Shown: piece by piece, positions 1-8,364 of the stretch | Numbering within the stretch: position 1 is the stretch's first letter | Layout: each line of letters opens with the position of its first letter | From: Marinomonas agarivorans | Lineage (GTDB): Bacteria > Pseudomonadota > Gammaproteobacteria > Pseudomonadales > Marinomonadaceae | DNA length: 39,563 nt | NCBI GenBank assembly: GCA_002173415.2 | Contig: NHNK02000024.1 | Location: forward strand, 1-39,563 | Reading direction: 5' to 3' | Made by a program: the position numbers and the translations under genes | The notes under the pieces: generated by a model | Databases searched by the model: none | What the model was told of the DNA's origin: nothing | What the model saw: the letters and a program-made list of their open reading frames with translations, nothing else

Positions 1-65
1 CCCACTATTTTAGACAATTTGTAAGACCATTATGGCTGAAAATAGTTTTGCCACTGGAAAGATCT

Positions 66-99
66 AAAAATCGTGTGGCGTTTCTTGCTTGAAACGCCA
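66..99 (-). terminator. Intrinsic terminator of the LysR gene
   Basis: A 9-bp perfect stem (TGGCGTTTC at 76-84, GAAACGCCA at 91-99, 6-nt loop) lies just past the stop of the minus-strand LysR gene. Read on the minus strand, it is followed a few bases later by a short T run (66-70). The remaining bases 1-65 hold no gene that can be supported. Confidence 0.6.
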
Positions 100-113
100 T
101 TATTCAGGGAGGA

Positions 114-1064
114 CTACTTATCTGTTATTTGTAGCTCATTGGCGGTATCAATAATTTGCCGACGAAACCAACTGTGACTGGCATCATGATGTAGTAATGG
201 ACTCCAAATCATTTGTAAATCAATTGGTGGTATAGAGAAAGGCGGTTCTAAAATAACAACGTCAGGATTTTTCTTATTTACCATAGCAACCTTACGAGGA
301 AGCGTAGCAATTAAATCTTGCTCATGTGCTAAATGCATTGCTGTGTGATAGCTGCGCGTGAAAACTCGAATACTGCGCGTTTTTTCAATAGATTGTAGAG
401 CCTCGTCTACCCAACCTAATTTTTGTACGTCAGTTGGGTCCATGCCCACCCCAATACCAAATCCTGTTTTACTTACCCAAATATGTTGGGCAGTCAAGTA
501 TGCTTCCAAATCAAAATTATTAACCACTTCATTGTTTGTACTCATCATACAAACAAAATCGTCTTGCCAGATATTCTTTTGGTGAAACGATTGAGGAAGT
601 TCTTCAAAGCGATTAATCGCCATATCAATTTTACCTGCCTCAACATCATGAAAACTAACATCACTAGGCGTCATAATGTCTAAGGTAATGCCGACAGCTT
701 TTTCTCTTAACTTATTTAGCAACCCTGGAATAAGAGTTGATGTGGCGTAGTCACTTGCCATTATACGAAAAACACGAGTGCTGCTTTTTTCATCAAAGTT
801 TGCTTCAGGTTGTAATGCTTCTTCTAGTTCTAGTAGAACCTTGCGAACGGTTGGTTTTAGCCTCAACGCTTTTTCAGTTGGCTTCATACCCTCGCTGGTT
901 CTAACCAGTAGCGGGTCTCCTAGTAGTGCTCGTAGACGTTTCAAACCATTACTCATTGCTGGCTGGGTAATGTTTAACTGATAAGCTGATCGAGTAACAT
1001 TACATTCTCTTAGTAATACATCTAAGTAAATAAGTAAGTTTAGATCGATTTTATTGATGTTCAT
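114..1064 (-). CDS. LysR-family transcriptional regulator
   Basis: This 316-residue protein is a LysR-type DNA-binding regulator. The N-terminal winged helix-turn-helix (about residues 5-65) carries the family signature, including NVTRSAYQLNITQPAMSN and DPLLVRTSEGMKPT. The rest (about 90-310) is the periplasmic-binding-protein-like effector domain. The N-terminal pattern fits the NodD/NocR-like branch rather than CysB or CbbR. The gene is transcribed away from the GFA-type gene at 1449, across a 384-bp spacer. LysR proteins often control a divergent neighbour, so that gene is a candidate target, but no clear T-N11-A operator pair was identified. The effector is unknown. The start is ATG with a weak GGAA upstream. 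Confidence 0.9.
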   Translation of the reverse strand: MNINKIDLNLLIYLDVLLRECNVTRSAYQLNITQPAMSNGLKRLRALLGDPLLVRTSEGMKPTEKALRLKPTVRKVLLELEEALQPEANFDEKSSTRVFRIMASDYATSTLIPGLLNKLREKAVGITLDIMTPSDVSFHDVEAGKIDMAINRFEELPQSFHQKNIWQDDFVCMMSTNNEVVNNFDLEAYLTAQHIWVSKTGFGIGVGMDPTDVQKLGWVDEALQSIEKTRSIRVFTRSYHTAMHLAHEQDLIATLPRKVAMVNKKNPDVVILEPPFSIPPIDLQMIWSPLLHHDASHSWFRRQIIDTANELQITDK

Positions 1065-1448
1065 TGTCTATAGATTCCAGTCAATACAGCAGTTTCATAT
1101 TTGCTCGCCTTTGTAGACGATAAAACCTTGTGTGATTATGGGCTCCCTCTAGGGAACAGGCATGAATAAAAAGACTTATCTACATGCGAAAACTGCAGAC
1201 TTGTGTATGCCTTCTTTCTTTAAGTGATTACGCATGTTCTAAGCAAATCGATTAATAAGCATCATATCAAAAAGGCAGCATACTCTGTTAAACATATTCG
1301 AAAATTTATTTCCTCTGCTTTTTTACAAAAAGTTACTATGGTGCTTGGAGGGAGCAAATAGCTCTGGCATAATGGCGGCCGATTTAATAATTGCCTTATT
1401 GTTGTAGGGTTTCTGTTATTAATTTGATCCCATTTATTGGAGTTGAGT
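1065..1448. other. Divergent intergenic region (LysR gene / GFA gene)
   Basis: This 384-bp spacer has no supportable gene. It contains a small palindrome (TCCCT/AGGGA) near 1143-1155 and one promoter candidate for the GFA gene, listed separately. The promoter of the LysR gene must also lie here but no confident hexamers were seen. Confidence 0.5.
1345..1373 (+). promoter_or_regulatory. Candidate sigma70 promoter of the GFA-type gene
   Basis: TTGGAG (1345-1350) and CATAAT (1368-1373) are separated by 17 bp. The -10 box matches consensus at five of six positions; the -35 is mediocre. It would give a leader of about 70 nt before the start at 1449. Confidence 0.35.
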
Positions 1449-1841
1449 ATGAACGCATCTTGTTTATGTGGGGAAATAAAACTTAGACTACATTCTCCAT
1501 TTATCAGTGCCAGTACCTGCCATTGCCGACAATGTCAAAAATCTCACGCATCTGCCAATGCTGCTTATGGTGTTGCTCTTAAAACGGATATTGAATGGTT
1601 GGAGGGCAAAAAGAAAATTAAAAAATTTGCTTCATCAGATCAGGTGAAGAGAGGATTTTGTAAAAACTGTGGTACAAATATTTTTTTCTATGACAAAAGC
1701 CATCCTAATCATTTGGACATACCTTTGGCAATTTTTGATTCAAAAATAAATTTTGAGCCTGAATATCATATTTATGTTGGTTCTAAAGTTAGTTGGGAAA
1801 CCATTAATGATGGGTTACCTCAATACGAAAAGGAGAAATGA
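1449..1841 (+). CDS. GFA / CENP-V family zinc-binding protein
   Basis: This 130-residue protein belongs to the family named after glutathione-dependent formaldehyde-activating enzyme (Gfa/CENP-V fold). The zinc-ligand cysteines are visible as CLCG near the N terminus, CHCRQC around residue 24, and CKNCG around residue 76. Most short members have no assigned reaction, and catalysis of the S-hydroxymethylglutathione step should not be assumed. A longer frame opens at TTG 1437, but GGAG at 1439-1442 is a well-placed ribosome-binding site six bases before ATG 1449, so 1449 is chosen. It is convergent with ldhA, with only 14 bases between stop codons. Confidence 0.85.
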   Translation: MNASCLCGEIKLRLHSPFISASTCHCRQCQKSHASANAAYGVALKTDIEWLEGKKKIKKFASSDQVKRGFCKNCGTNIFFYDKSHPNHLDIPLAIFDSKINFEPEYHIYVGSKVSWETINDGLPQYEKEK

Positions 1842-1855
1842 GCGTTAATGGCATA

Positions 1856-2857
1856 CTAAAATAACTGACGCTCACTTGGTTGATTAAGTCTATGTGTTTC
1901 TAAGTTCTCTAATGTCGTTTCTGCAATATGATCGAGAGCTATGTCAGTAAAATAGCCCTGATGGCCTGTAACAATAACATTAGGGAAAGTTAGTAATAAT
2001 TGAAATACGCTGTCTAAAATGATTTGTTCAGACATATCCTCAAAAAACAAACTCCCTTCATCTTCGTAGACATCTAAGCCTAAAGCACCAATTTTTCCAT
2101 CATATAATGCCTTTACAGCACTTTGGGCATTCACTAAGGCCCCACGACTGGTATTGATTAACATGACGCCGTCTTTCATTTTCTGCAAACTAGCAGTATC
2201 AATCAGATGATGAGTTGCTTTTGTAAGAGGACAGTGAAGACTTATTATATCGGATTGACAGTAAAGTTCTTCTAACGCCACATATGAAACGCCCAACGAG
2301 TGTAATTCTGGATCTGGTTCAGGGTCATAGCAAAGAACATTGCAACCAAACCCCAACATAATTTTAGCAAATGCCAAACCGATTCGTCCTGTACCAATAC
2401 AGCCAACGGTTTTTCCTGCTAAGTTAAATCCCATTAAACCCTCTAAAGCAAAGTTACCTTCTTTCACTCTTTGGTAGGCTTTATGAGTTTTTCTATTAAG
2501 AGTAAGAATAAGAGCAACAGCATGCTCGGCTACAGAAGTAGGGCTGTAATCCGGTACATGATATACTTTTATTCCAATTTCTTTTGCAGCATTTAGATCA
2601 ACGTTGTTGTAACCTGCACATCTTAAAGCAATGGCATTAACACCTGCTGCTTTTAGTGCTTTTATTACTTTGTGATTTAGCTGGTCATTTACAAAGCAAG
2701 ATACGGCATCAAACTGAGAAACTAAACTAACGGTTTCTTCACTCAGCCTGCTTTCGAAAAAAGTTAACTGAATGTTTGGATTATTATCATGTTTTAGCAG
2801 TGTTCTTTTGTCATAAGGCTTGCTGGAAAAAACGGCTACATTCAACGGGCTGTTCAT
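1856..2857 (-). CDS. ldhA: D-lactate dehydrogenase (NAD-dependent), fermentative type
   Basis: It reduces pyruvate to D-lactate with NADH in the cytosol. The 333-residue length and sequence closely follow E. coli LdhA, including the opening around SKPYDKRTLL, the ALRCAGYNNVDL block and the C-terminal TGHQG region. Visible functional elements are the Rossmann motif GTGRIG (155-160), the substrate Arg in NTSRGALVN (R238), the catalytic Glu in DVYEDE (262-267) and the catalytic His in TGHQ (H299). The start is supported by an AGGAGG-like site just upstream on the minus strand. It is divergent from the cold-shock gene across a 434-bp spacer. Confidence 0.93.
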   Translation of the reverse strand: MNSPLNVAVFSSKPYDKRTLLKHDNNPNIQLTFFESRLSEETVSLVSQFDAVSCFVNDQLNHKVIKALKAAGVNAIALRCAGYNNVDLNAAKEIGIKVYHVPDYSPTSVAEHAVALILTLNRKTHKAYQRVKEGNFALEGLMGFNLAGKTVGCIGTGRIGLAFAKIMLGFGCNVLCYDPEPDPELHSLGVSYVALEELYCQSDIISLHCPLTKATHHLIDTASLQKMKDGVMLINTSRGALVNAQSAVKALYDGKIGALGLDVYEDEGSLFFEDMSEQIILDSVFQLLLTFPNVIVTGHQGYFTDIALDHIAETTLENLETHRLNQPSERQLF

Positions 2858-3291
2858 TTTTCGCCCTCCTGACTGGGTTTGTTCTGAGGTTTAAATGGTA
2901 TAATTCAAACATCTACATTCTTAATGCTACTATAATAAGTGATAGCATTAGTGTGTATTATTTTTTCAAAATGATTGATTTAGATTAAATTAACAGTTTA
3001 GAAAAAAACCTTTTTTACACCTAATTTGTTGGAAAATAAGAAAAAATTAAATACTTGCAAAAATAAAGGAAATATTGTTGACCGCCTATTTTTAGGGGGA
3101 TACAATGCCATAGTTAGAAAATTATTGGCAATGTATTTATGTACCAGAGTTAGGATCTTACTTCATAAGAGTAATTTCATGTCCTGTCAGTCATAAGTAA
3201 TTCCGAGTTTTTCAGCAATTTCTTGTTTTAATGCCTTTAAAAGTTGATGGACAAGATAAAAAGATAATTATTTTTAATACAGGATCAGGTT
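2858..3291. other. Divergent intergenic region (ldhA / cold-shock gene)
   Basis: This AT-rich 434-bp spacer has no supportable gene. Near the ldhA side, an 8-bp inverted repeat (TAATGCTA 2922-2929, TAGCATTA 2943-2950) flanks a TATTAT-like sequence and could be an operator over the ldhA promoter (inference). The cold-shock promoter and its long leader occupy the right half. Confidence 0.5.
3078..3106 (+). promoter_or_regulatory. Sigma70 promoter of the cold-shock gene
   Basis: TTGACC (3078-3083), a 17-bp spacer and TACAAT (3101-3106) make a near-consensus promoter. Transcription would start near 3113, leaving about 180 nt of untranslated leader before the ATG at 3292. Long structured leaders are typical of cold-inducible csp genes. 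Confidence 0.7.
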
Positions 3292-3501
3292 ATGTCTGAA
3301 GTAGTAACAGGTACAGTAAAATTTTTTAACGAAACTAAAGGTTTTGGTTTCATCACTCAAGATAAAGGCCCAGATGTTTTCGTTCATTTTTCTGCGATTA
3401 ATTCATCTGGCTTTAAAACATTAGCTGAAGGTCAAAAAGTTGAGTTTCAGGTTGCTGAAGGCAAAAAAGGCCCAGAAGCACAAAATGTAACACCGCTATA
3501 G
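3292..3501 (+). CDS. Cold-shock domain protein (CspA family)
   Basis: This 69-residue single cold-shock-domain protein is expected to bind single-stranded RNA/DNA as a five-stranded OB barrel and act as an RNA chaperone. The RNP1 motif (KGFGFI) and RNP2 motif (VFVHF) are both intact, and the length is typical. The start is supported by AGGA at 3281-3284 with a 7-base gap. The gene is monocistronic: it has its own near-consensus promoter, a roughly 180-nt leader and a strong terminator directly behind it. Paralogues are hard to tell apart, so no specific csp letter is assigned. Whether it is cold-induced cannot be read from the coding sequence. Confidence 0.95.
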   Translation: MSEVVTGTVKFFNETKGFGFITQDKGPDVFVHFSAINSSGFKTLAEGQKVEFQVAEGKKGPEAQNVTPL

Positions 3502-3540
3502 TAGTTGTTTATTATTTTCAAATAGTAATTTAAGCGTGTT

Positions 3541-3578
3541 AAAAAAGACGGTTATACTTCAAGTATAGCCGTCTTTTT
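3541..3578 (+). terminator. Rho-independent terminator of the cold-shock gene
   Basis: GACGG plus TATACT pair with AGTATA plus CCGTC (arms 3547-3558 and 3562-3573, one G-U pair, 3-nt loop) and are followed by TTTTT. The preceding A run could also make it work for the minus-strand transport gene. Confidence 0.85.
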
Positions 3579-3644
3579 GTTTGTGCCTATTGGTGTTTAT
3601 TTAAACTGGAAACAATATTCATATAGCAATGCGTGGCTTTACTT

Positions 3645-4403
3645 TTAAAGCAACAACGCTGCAGCGCTGCCAAATAAAGTCATAATGAATAGAAACCATT
3701 TTAAGGTACTAGGTTGAGCTTTGAGGGCAAATTTAACAGCTACATAGGAGCCAAGCATAGAGCCAATACCTAATACTAATCCTGCGATCCACAAAATTTG
3801 ATCTTGCCAGATAAAAATAAACAATGACAAGCTAGTAAAGCCAAGTGTGCAAATCATTTTTAGAGCGTTGGTTCGAATAAGGTCGTAGCGTAACGTCCCT
3901 GCGATTGCAGCGATGAGAATAAAACCAACCCCTGCTTGTACAAATCCACCATATAAACCGGCAATAAATAAAGTCACAATGGCAATAGGTTTTTCTTGTA
4001 TTTTGTAGGTTTTGGCGTCTGATGCGGGAGCGATGGCATTAGGCTTCACTAGCATAATGAATGTCATGCTCAACATGGCAACAAGTAAAAGTGGCTTAAG
4101 AAGTTCTGCAGGAAGGTGGGAAGCAAATAAACTGCCAATAACGCCACCAACTAATGTTGGTAGTACAACAGGTAGAATGTCGTTACTTTCTATTTTATCT
4201 GCTTTTTTAAAGCCTGAGATAGCAACAATCGCTTGCATAAAAACAGCAACTCGGTTTGTTGAATTAGCAATATCAGCGGGTAATCCCATAATCATTAAAG
4301 CGGGAAGGGTTAAGTTTGAACCACCTCCAGCTAACGTGTTTATAATACCTGCAATAAACCCTGTACCGATTAATAGGGTTACTGAAAATAAACTAATATC
4401 CAT
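3645..4403 (-). CDS. TSUP (TauE/SafE/DUF81) family membrane transporter
   Basis: This 252-residue, very hydrophobic protein has about seven or eight predicted transmembrane segments in two related halves. The TSUP signature regions are visible: the N-terminal GIINTLAGGGS loop and the second-half GGFVQAGVGF loop. The family exports or imports small organic or sulfur anions such as sulfite, sulfoacetate or taurine-derived compounds. The substrate cannot be deduced here. AGGAGG lies 10 bases before the ATG on the minus strand. It is a single gene between the cold-shock gene and divergently oriented yaiL, so the neighbourhood does not suggest a substrate. Confidence 0.88.
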   Translation of the reverse strand: MDISLFSVTLLIGTGFIAGIINTLAGGGSNLTLPALMIMGLPADIANSTNRVAVFMQAIVAISGFKKADKIESNDILPVVLPTLVGGVIGSLFASHLPAELLKPLLLVAMLSMTFIMLVKPNAIAPASDAKTYKIQEKPIAIVTLFIAGLYGGFVQAGVGFILIAAIAGTLRYDLIRTNALKMICTLGFTSLSLFIFIWQDQILWIAGLVLGIGSMLGSYVAVKFALKAQPSTLKWFLFIMTLFGSAAALLL

Positions 4404-4483
4404 CTAAGCGCTGCCTCCTTGAAATAGGGCAGTGAAGTCAAAACTTGAAAATTACCGGATTTTAGCATAAGAGGTGAATTTTA

Positions 4484-5032
4484 GTGGCAAATTCTTTACA
4501 ACAACAATTACTTAAAGCTGGGCTTGTCGATAAAAAGAAAGCTAATAAATTAAAAGCAGAACAGCTGCAAAAGAAGCAGAAAGTTAAAAAAGGAAAACTA
4601 ACAGCAGAGGACGCCGAAGCGCAAAAAAACAACTTGCAAGCGGAACGCGAAGCGAAAAAAGAAAAGGATAAGCAGTTAAATAAAGCATTACAGAATGAGC
4701 AGCAGAAAAAAGCTGTACATGCTCAAATTCGCCAAATGATTGAAATAAACCGTGTTGCAAAAGAAGAAGGGGATGTTGCTTATCATTTTAAAGATGGAAA
4801 ATCGATTAAAAAACTTTACATGAGTGATGCTATGCAGCACCAATTATCCGTTGGAGTATTGGCGATCGCCAAATTAGATAATGCTTATGAATTAGTGCCT
4901 GAACCCGTTGCTGATAAAATTAAACAACGGGATGATTCTTATATTCTAGTGTGCAATACCAGACAAGATAGTGCTATAGATGAAGATGACCCTTATGCGG
5001 ATTTTAAAATTCCTGATGACTTAATGTGGTAA
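4484..5032 (+). CDS. yaiL: YaiL-like DUF2058 protein
   Basis: This 182-residue protein matches DUF2058 (E. coli YaiL, described as a nucleoprotein or polysome-associated protein; its molecular role is unsettled). Residues 1-85 are extremely rich in Lys, Gln and Glu and should form a long charged helix or coiled coil. Residues about 86-182 form the conserved globular part, with EEGDVAYHF and a C-terminal DDPYADFKIPDDLMW block. The start is GTG, supported by GAGGTG about eight bases upstream. A terminator hairpin follows. The charged N terminus would suit RNA or ribosome association, but that is inference. Confidence 0.88.
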   Translation: MANSLQQQLLKAGLVDKKKANKLKAEQLQKKQKVKKGKLTAEDAEAQKNNLQAEREAKKEKDKQLNKALQNEQQKKAVHAQIRQMIEINRVAKEEGDVAYHFKDGKSIKKLYMSDAMQHQLSVGVLAIAKLDNAYELVPEPVADKIKQRDDSYILVCNTRQDSAIDEDDPYADFKIPDDLMW

Positions 5033-5051
5033 CTTTTTAACTTTGGTTCAT

Positions 5052-5087
5052 AAAGCCCTGCTTTATAGTTGTAAAACAGGGCTTTAT
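5052..5087 (+). terminator. Terminator between convergent yaiL and guaD
   Basis: AAAGCCCTG (5052-5060) pairs with CAGGGCTTT (5077-5085). The inner TTTA/TAAA can extend the stem past one mismatch. The T-rich 3' arm serves the plus strand best; it may work in both directions because guaD ends at 5108. Confidence 0.7.
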
Positions 5088-5107
5088 TGCTTATGTAGAT
5101 GTGTAGT

Positions 5108-6418
5108 TTAGCTAATTTTAATTTCTTCTCCAGCAACAATAGTATGTTTGACGCACCTATCATCACCTAACGTCATTAAAACAAATAAGGTTTCCATTAA
5201 GGATTTGGATTGCGATAATCGATAATCCAACAATGGCGTTGCTTTATAATCGAGCACGATAAAATCAGCTTCGGTATTTACGGCCAAATTACCAACTTTA
5301 TCCTCTAAGCGTAAACTTTTAGCGCCGCCCAGAGTGGCCAAATATAAAGATTTAAATGGATTGAGTCTTGTATTTTGTAGTTGGATTACCTTATAAGCTT
5401 CATTAATGGTTTGTAACATTGAGAAGCTCGTTCCGCCGCCAACATCAGTGCCTAAACCCACATTAACATTATGTTGCTCTGCTTTGTCTAAACGAAACAG
5501 GCCACTACCTAAAAATAAATTTGACGTTGGGCAAAACGCAATGGCAGAACCGTTTTGCGCTAAAGTTTTATATTCTGAATCACACAAGTGAATACCATGG
5601 GCAAAAACCGAGCGTTCAGTTAATAAATTATGGCGGTTATAAACGTCTAAATAATTATCGGCTTCAGGAAAAAGTGATTGTACCCAATCACATTCGTTGG
5701 TGTTTTCTGACAGGTGAGTGTGTAAGTAAAGGTTGTTGTGTTCTCGTAGCAGCTGGCCTGCTTTGTGTAATTGTTCTGAGCTACTGGTTGGTGCAAACCT
5801 TGGAGTAACGGCATAGAGGTTGCGGCCTTTCTCATGCCATTTTTCGATCAGCTCTTTGCTGTCTTGATAACTGGATTCTGGTGTATCGACGAGATTATCA
5901 GGTGCATTTCGATCCATCATGACTTTGCCGCAAATCATCCGTAAATTGTATTGCTCACTACATTCAAAAAATGCATCCACAGACGTTTTGTGAACCGTCC
6001 CAAAAACTAAAGCCGTTGTTGTGCCACAGCTTAGTAATTCTTTCAAAAAGATATGTGCAATTTTTTTCGCATGTTCTTTATCGCTAAATTTTGCTTCCGC
6101 TGGAAATGTGTAGTTATTAAGCCAATCAAGTAATTGCTCGCCATAAGAGCCAATAACATCAACTTGCGGGTAATGAATATGCGTGTCGATAAAACCAGGT
6201 AAAATTAATGAATCAGGGTAGTGCTGTACAGCAAGGTCTGGATAGTTTTTAAGTATTTCTTCTGCGTTACCTAGGGCAATAATTTTATCTTTGTTGGTAA
6301 CTAAAAGCCCATCAGGAAAGTATTCATAAGATTGTTCTATACCAACGTCATTAGGGTCTGCAATTGAGTGAAGAATAGCAGAGCGCCATCCTTTTAGGTG
6401 AGTCAGTTTTGTAGGCAT
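5108..6418 (-). CDS. guaD: Guanine deaminase
   Basis: It hydrolyses guanine to xanthine and ammonia, the entry step of guanine catabolism. The 436-residue amidohydrolase contains the expected metal and catalytic residues: HIH in PGFIDTHIHYP (H80, H82), HTHLSE (H233, H235, E238), H274 in FAHGIHL, and D325 in GLGTDVGGG. Length and motif order match GuaD rather than cytosine deaminase or chlorohydrolases. AAGGA sits six bases before the ATG. It lies 77 bp downstream of gckA on the same strand, so the two are probably co-transcribed. The association suggests use of guanine as a nitrogen and carbon source. Confidence 0.92.
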   Translation of the reverse strand: MPTKLTHLKGWRSAILHSIADPNDVGIEQSYEYFPDGLLVTNKDKIIALGNAEEILKNYPDLAVQHYPDSLILPGFIDTHIHYPQVDVIGSYGEQLLDWLNNYTFPAEAKFSDKEHAKKIAHIFLKELLSCGTTTALVFGTVHKTSVDAFFECSEQYNLRMICGKVMMDRNAPDNLVDTPESSYQDSKELIEKWHEKGRNLYAVTPRFAPTSSSEQLHKAGQLLREHNNLYLHTHLSENTNECDWVQSLFPEADNYLDVYNRHNLLTERSVFAHGIHLCDSEYKTLAQNGSAIAFCPTSNLFLGSGLFRLDKAEQHNVNVGLGTDVGGGTSFSMLQTINEAYKVIQLQNTRLNPFKSLYLATLGGAKSLRLEDKVGNLAVNTEADFIVLDYKATPLLDYRLSQSKSLMETLFVLMTLGDDRCVKHTIVAGEEIKIS

Positions 6419-6465
6419 TAAATTTCCTTGGGTGTTAGAGACAAATTCTGTTGAAGAAAAGAGGC

Positions 6466-6491
6466 GAGATGAAACAAAGTCGCTTCATCTC
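6466..6491 (-). terminator. Intergenic hairpin between gckA and guaD
   Basis: An 8-bp perfect inverted repeat (GAGATGAA / TTCATCTC, 10-nt loop) begins five bases beyond the gckA stop on the minus strand and is followed by a T/C-rich stretch rather than a clean T run. It could be a weak terminator or an mRNA-processing hairpin that tunes guaD relative to gckA. Confidence 0.35.
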
Positions 6492-6495
6492 TTGT

Positions 6496-7800
6496 CTAGG
6501 CGCTAATAAAGATGGCGCGAAAATCGTTAACATTCGTTAAAGTTGGGCCCGTGATCAAAGAATCTCCTAGTGTTTGGAAAAAAGTGTGGGCGTCGTTATT
6601 AATTAAGTATTCAAGAGGCGTTATCCCTAGATCTTGTGCTCTCGCTAATGTCGTTTCATTAATTACTGCACCAGCAATCTCTGCCCCACCATCAACTCCA
6701 TCTGTATCGGCTGCAAGGGCGGTAATATGTGGTCTTTGCTCAAGTGCAATGGCTAAAGAAAGTAGAAACTCAACATTACGTCCCCCAATGCCGTTACCTT
6801 TGATGGTGACTGTTGTTTCCCCTCCTGATAAGAGAATGCAAGGTGGACGAATAGGCTGATGGTATTGAGTAATTTGTTTTGTAATTCCCGCCATCACTAG
6901 ACCAACATCTTTGGCTTCACCTTCGATGCTATCGCCTAAAATTAAGGTGCTTACCCCAGCATCTCCAGCAACTTTCGCTGCGGCTTCTAATGCCATCTGC
7001 GGCGTTGCAACTAAGGTAGTTGTGGTTCTACTTAATTCAGTGGCATCAGGCTTCATCGATTCGTACTTGCCCGATTTTAGACAAGCTCTCACAGAGTCAG
7101 AAATGTTAATATTGAATCTATCTATGATATTAAGAGCATCGGCGCAGGTGCTTGTGTCTGCAACGGTTGGTCCTGAAGCAATAGCTTGCAAATCATCACC
7201 TGGGACATCAGAGATGATTAAACTTGTGAGTTTGGCTGGGTAGCAAGCCGCTGCCAATCGTCCACCTTTTATTTTTGATAAGTGTCGTCTAACAATATTC
7301 ATTTGTTGGATGTTAGCGCCAGATTTCAGCAGGCTTTTATTGATTTCTTGCTTTTCGTCAAGGGTTATTTCATCAACAGGCAGAGGCAATAATGCTGACC
7401 CTCCGCCTGAAATCAGGGCAATAACTTGATCGTCCTCGGTTAGGTTTTCTACGGTGGCAAGAATTTCTTTGGCCGCATTCATTCCAGCTTCATCTGGTAC
7501 AGGGTGTGCTGCTTCAAGAATTTTTATGTATTGGCAATCAACCTTATAACCATATCGAGTAACGACGCAGCCAGAAAACGAGTCAGGTGACCATCCATCA
7601 TTTAGTGCAGCTTGCTCAAAAGCTTGTGCCATTGCCGCAGAGGCTTTTCCTGCGCCAATAACAACAGTTTTTCCTTTTACTTTGGGAGGTAGGTGCTTAG
7701 CAATACAATCTTTTGGTTGAGCAATAGATAAGGCGGCATCGAACATTTTTTTTAGCAGGTTATCAGCAAAATCTTGATCAAGATGATTGTGAAAAGGCAC
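6496..7800 (-). CDS. gckA: Glycerate 2-kinase (MOFRL family)
   Basis: It phosphorylates D-glycerate to 2-phosphoglycerate with ATP (GckA/TtuD class, not the GlxK class). The 434-residue protein has the DUF4147 N-terminal domain, with VVIGAGKASAAMA and ALISGGGSALLPLP, and the C-terminal MOFRL domain, with LLSGGETTVT, GIGGRNVEFLLSLA and DTDGVDGG. The GTG start is firmly supported by AGGAGG six bases upstream on the minus strand. Pairing with guaD fits a route from purines through allantoin, glyoxylate and tartronate semialdehyde to glycerate. The intermediate genes are not in this window, so that link is inference. Some annotations call such proteins hydroxypyruvate reductase (TtuD), which is probably historical. 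Confidence 0.9.
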   Translation of the reverse strand: MPFHNHLDQDFADNLLKKMFDAALSIAQPKDCIAKHLPPKVKGKTVVIGAGKASAAMAQAFEQAALNDGWSPDSFSGCVVTRYGYKVDCQYIKILEAAHPVPDEAGMNAAKEILATVENLTEDDQVIALISGGGSALLPLPVDEITLDEKQEINKSLLKSGANIQQMNIVRRHLSKIKGGRLAAACYPAKLTSLIISDVPGDDLQAIASGPTVADTSTCADALNIIDRFNINISDSVRACLKSGKYESMKPDATELSRTTTTLVATPQMALEAAAKVAGDAGVSTLILGDSIEGEAKDVGLVMAGITKQITQYHQPIRPPCILLSGGETTVTIKGNGIGGRNVEFLLSLAIALEQRPHITALAADTDGVDGGAEIAGAVINETTLARAQDLGITPLEYLINNDAHTFFQTLGDSLITGPTLTNVNDFRAIFISA

Positions 7801-7910
7801 AGATTCCTCCTAGCGGGTAAGTTTGTCGACTTACTTTTTGATATTACTGGTTGATTGACCTAGTACTTAAAAAAACAAATTTTTGGCTCAAGTTATACGT
7901 TATTCTAGCA

Positions 7911-8285
7911 TTAGAAACGTTTTGGTGGTGCGATCTTAAAAATAGATTTCAATACTAATGTTGGTAAGTATACGATAGCCACGCCCAAAAAATTGGCTAG
8001 AATATCTTCCCATTCAGCACTTCTTTGCACCAATGGCTGGATTAATTCTATTAAACCACCTAGCAGCAATAGAAGTAAGCAAAGATAACTGAAAGGACGT
8101 ATTTTTTTATGCACGACTAATAACGTCAAACCAGCAAAGGCTATGACATGTTGTAGCTTCTCATGTAGAGCTAATTGAGGGAGGTACTCACGAGGTAAAA
8201 AAGCAAAACAAAGAAAGAGAATTAAACCAATAAAGAATGGTTTTAGCTGAGTTTGGTAGTGAGCAGAATTTAAGAATATCTTCAT
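7911..8285 (-). CDS. VanZ-like small membrane protein (copy 1)
   Basis: This 124-residue integral membrane protein has about four hydrophobic segments and matches the VanZ-like fold. The signature pieces are a loop with EKLQHVIAFAGL and the IELIQPLVQRSAEWEDILANFLG block. VanZ itself confers low-level teicoplanin resistance in Gram-positives; Gram-negative homologues have no established function. It sits directly downstream of a second, related VanZ-like gene and probably forms an operon with it. Similarity in length, topology and the IELIQP block indicates a tandem duplication. No strong ribosome-binding site precedes the ATG. Confidence 0.78.
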   Translation of the reverse strand: MKIFLNSAHYQTQLKPFFIGLILFLCFAFLPREYLPQLALHEKLQHVIAFAGLTLLVVHKKIRPFSYLCLLLLLLGGLIELIQPLVQRSAEWEDILANFLGVAIVYLPTLVLKSIFKIAPPKRF

Positions 8286-8364
8286 TGCCAGACAATTCTT
8301 TTTTGTTATGTTAAAGATGGTTTCATTAACTAAATATAGACGATTTTTGTCTTTCTTTTTTACA

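Noticed and set aside
3-92. Open frame at the left edge that could be a gene's C terminus
   Set aside because: About 29 codons with no recognisable family, and it runs through the LysR terminator stem.
1839-1874. Inverted repeat TGAGCGT/ACGCTCA between the GFA gene and ldhA
   Set aside because: Only 7 bp with a 22-nt loop, no T run, and it overlaps both stop codons; too weak to call a terminator.
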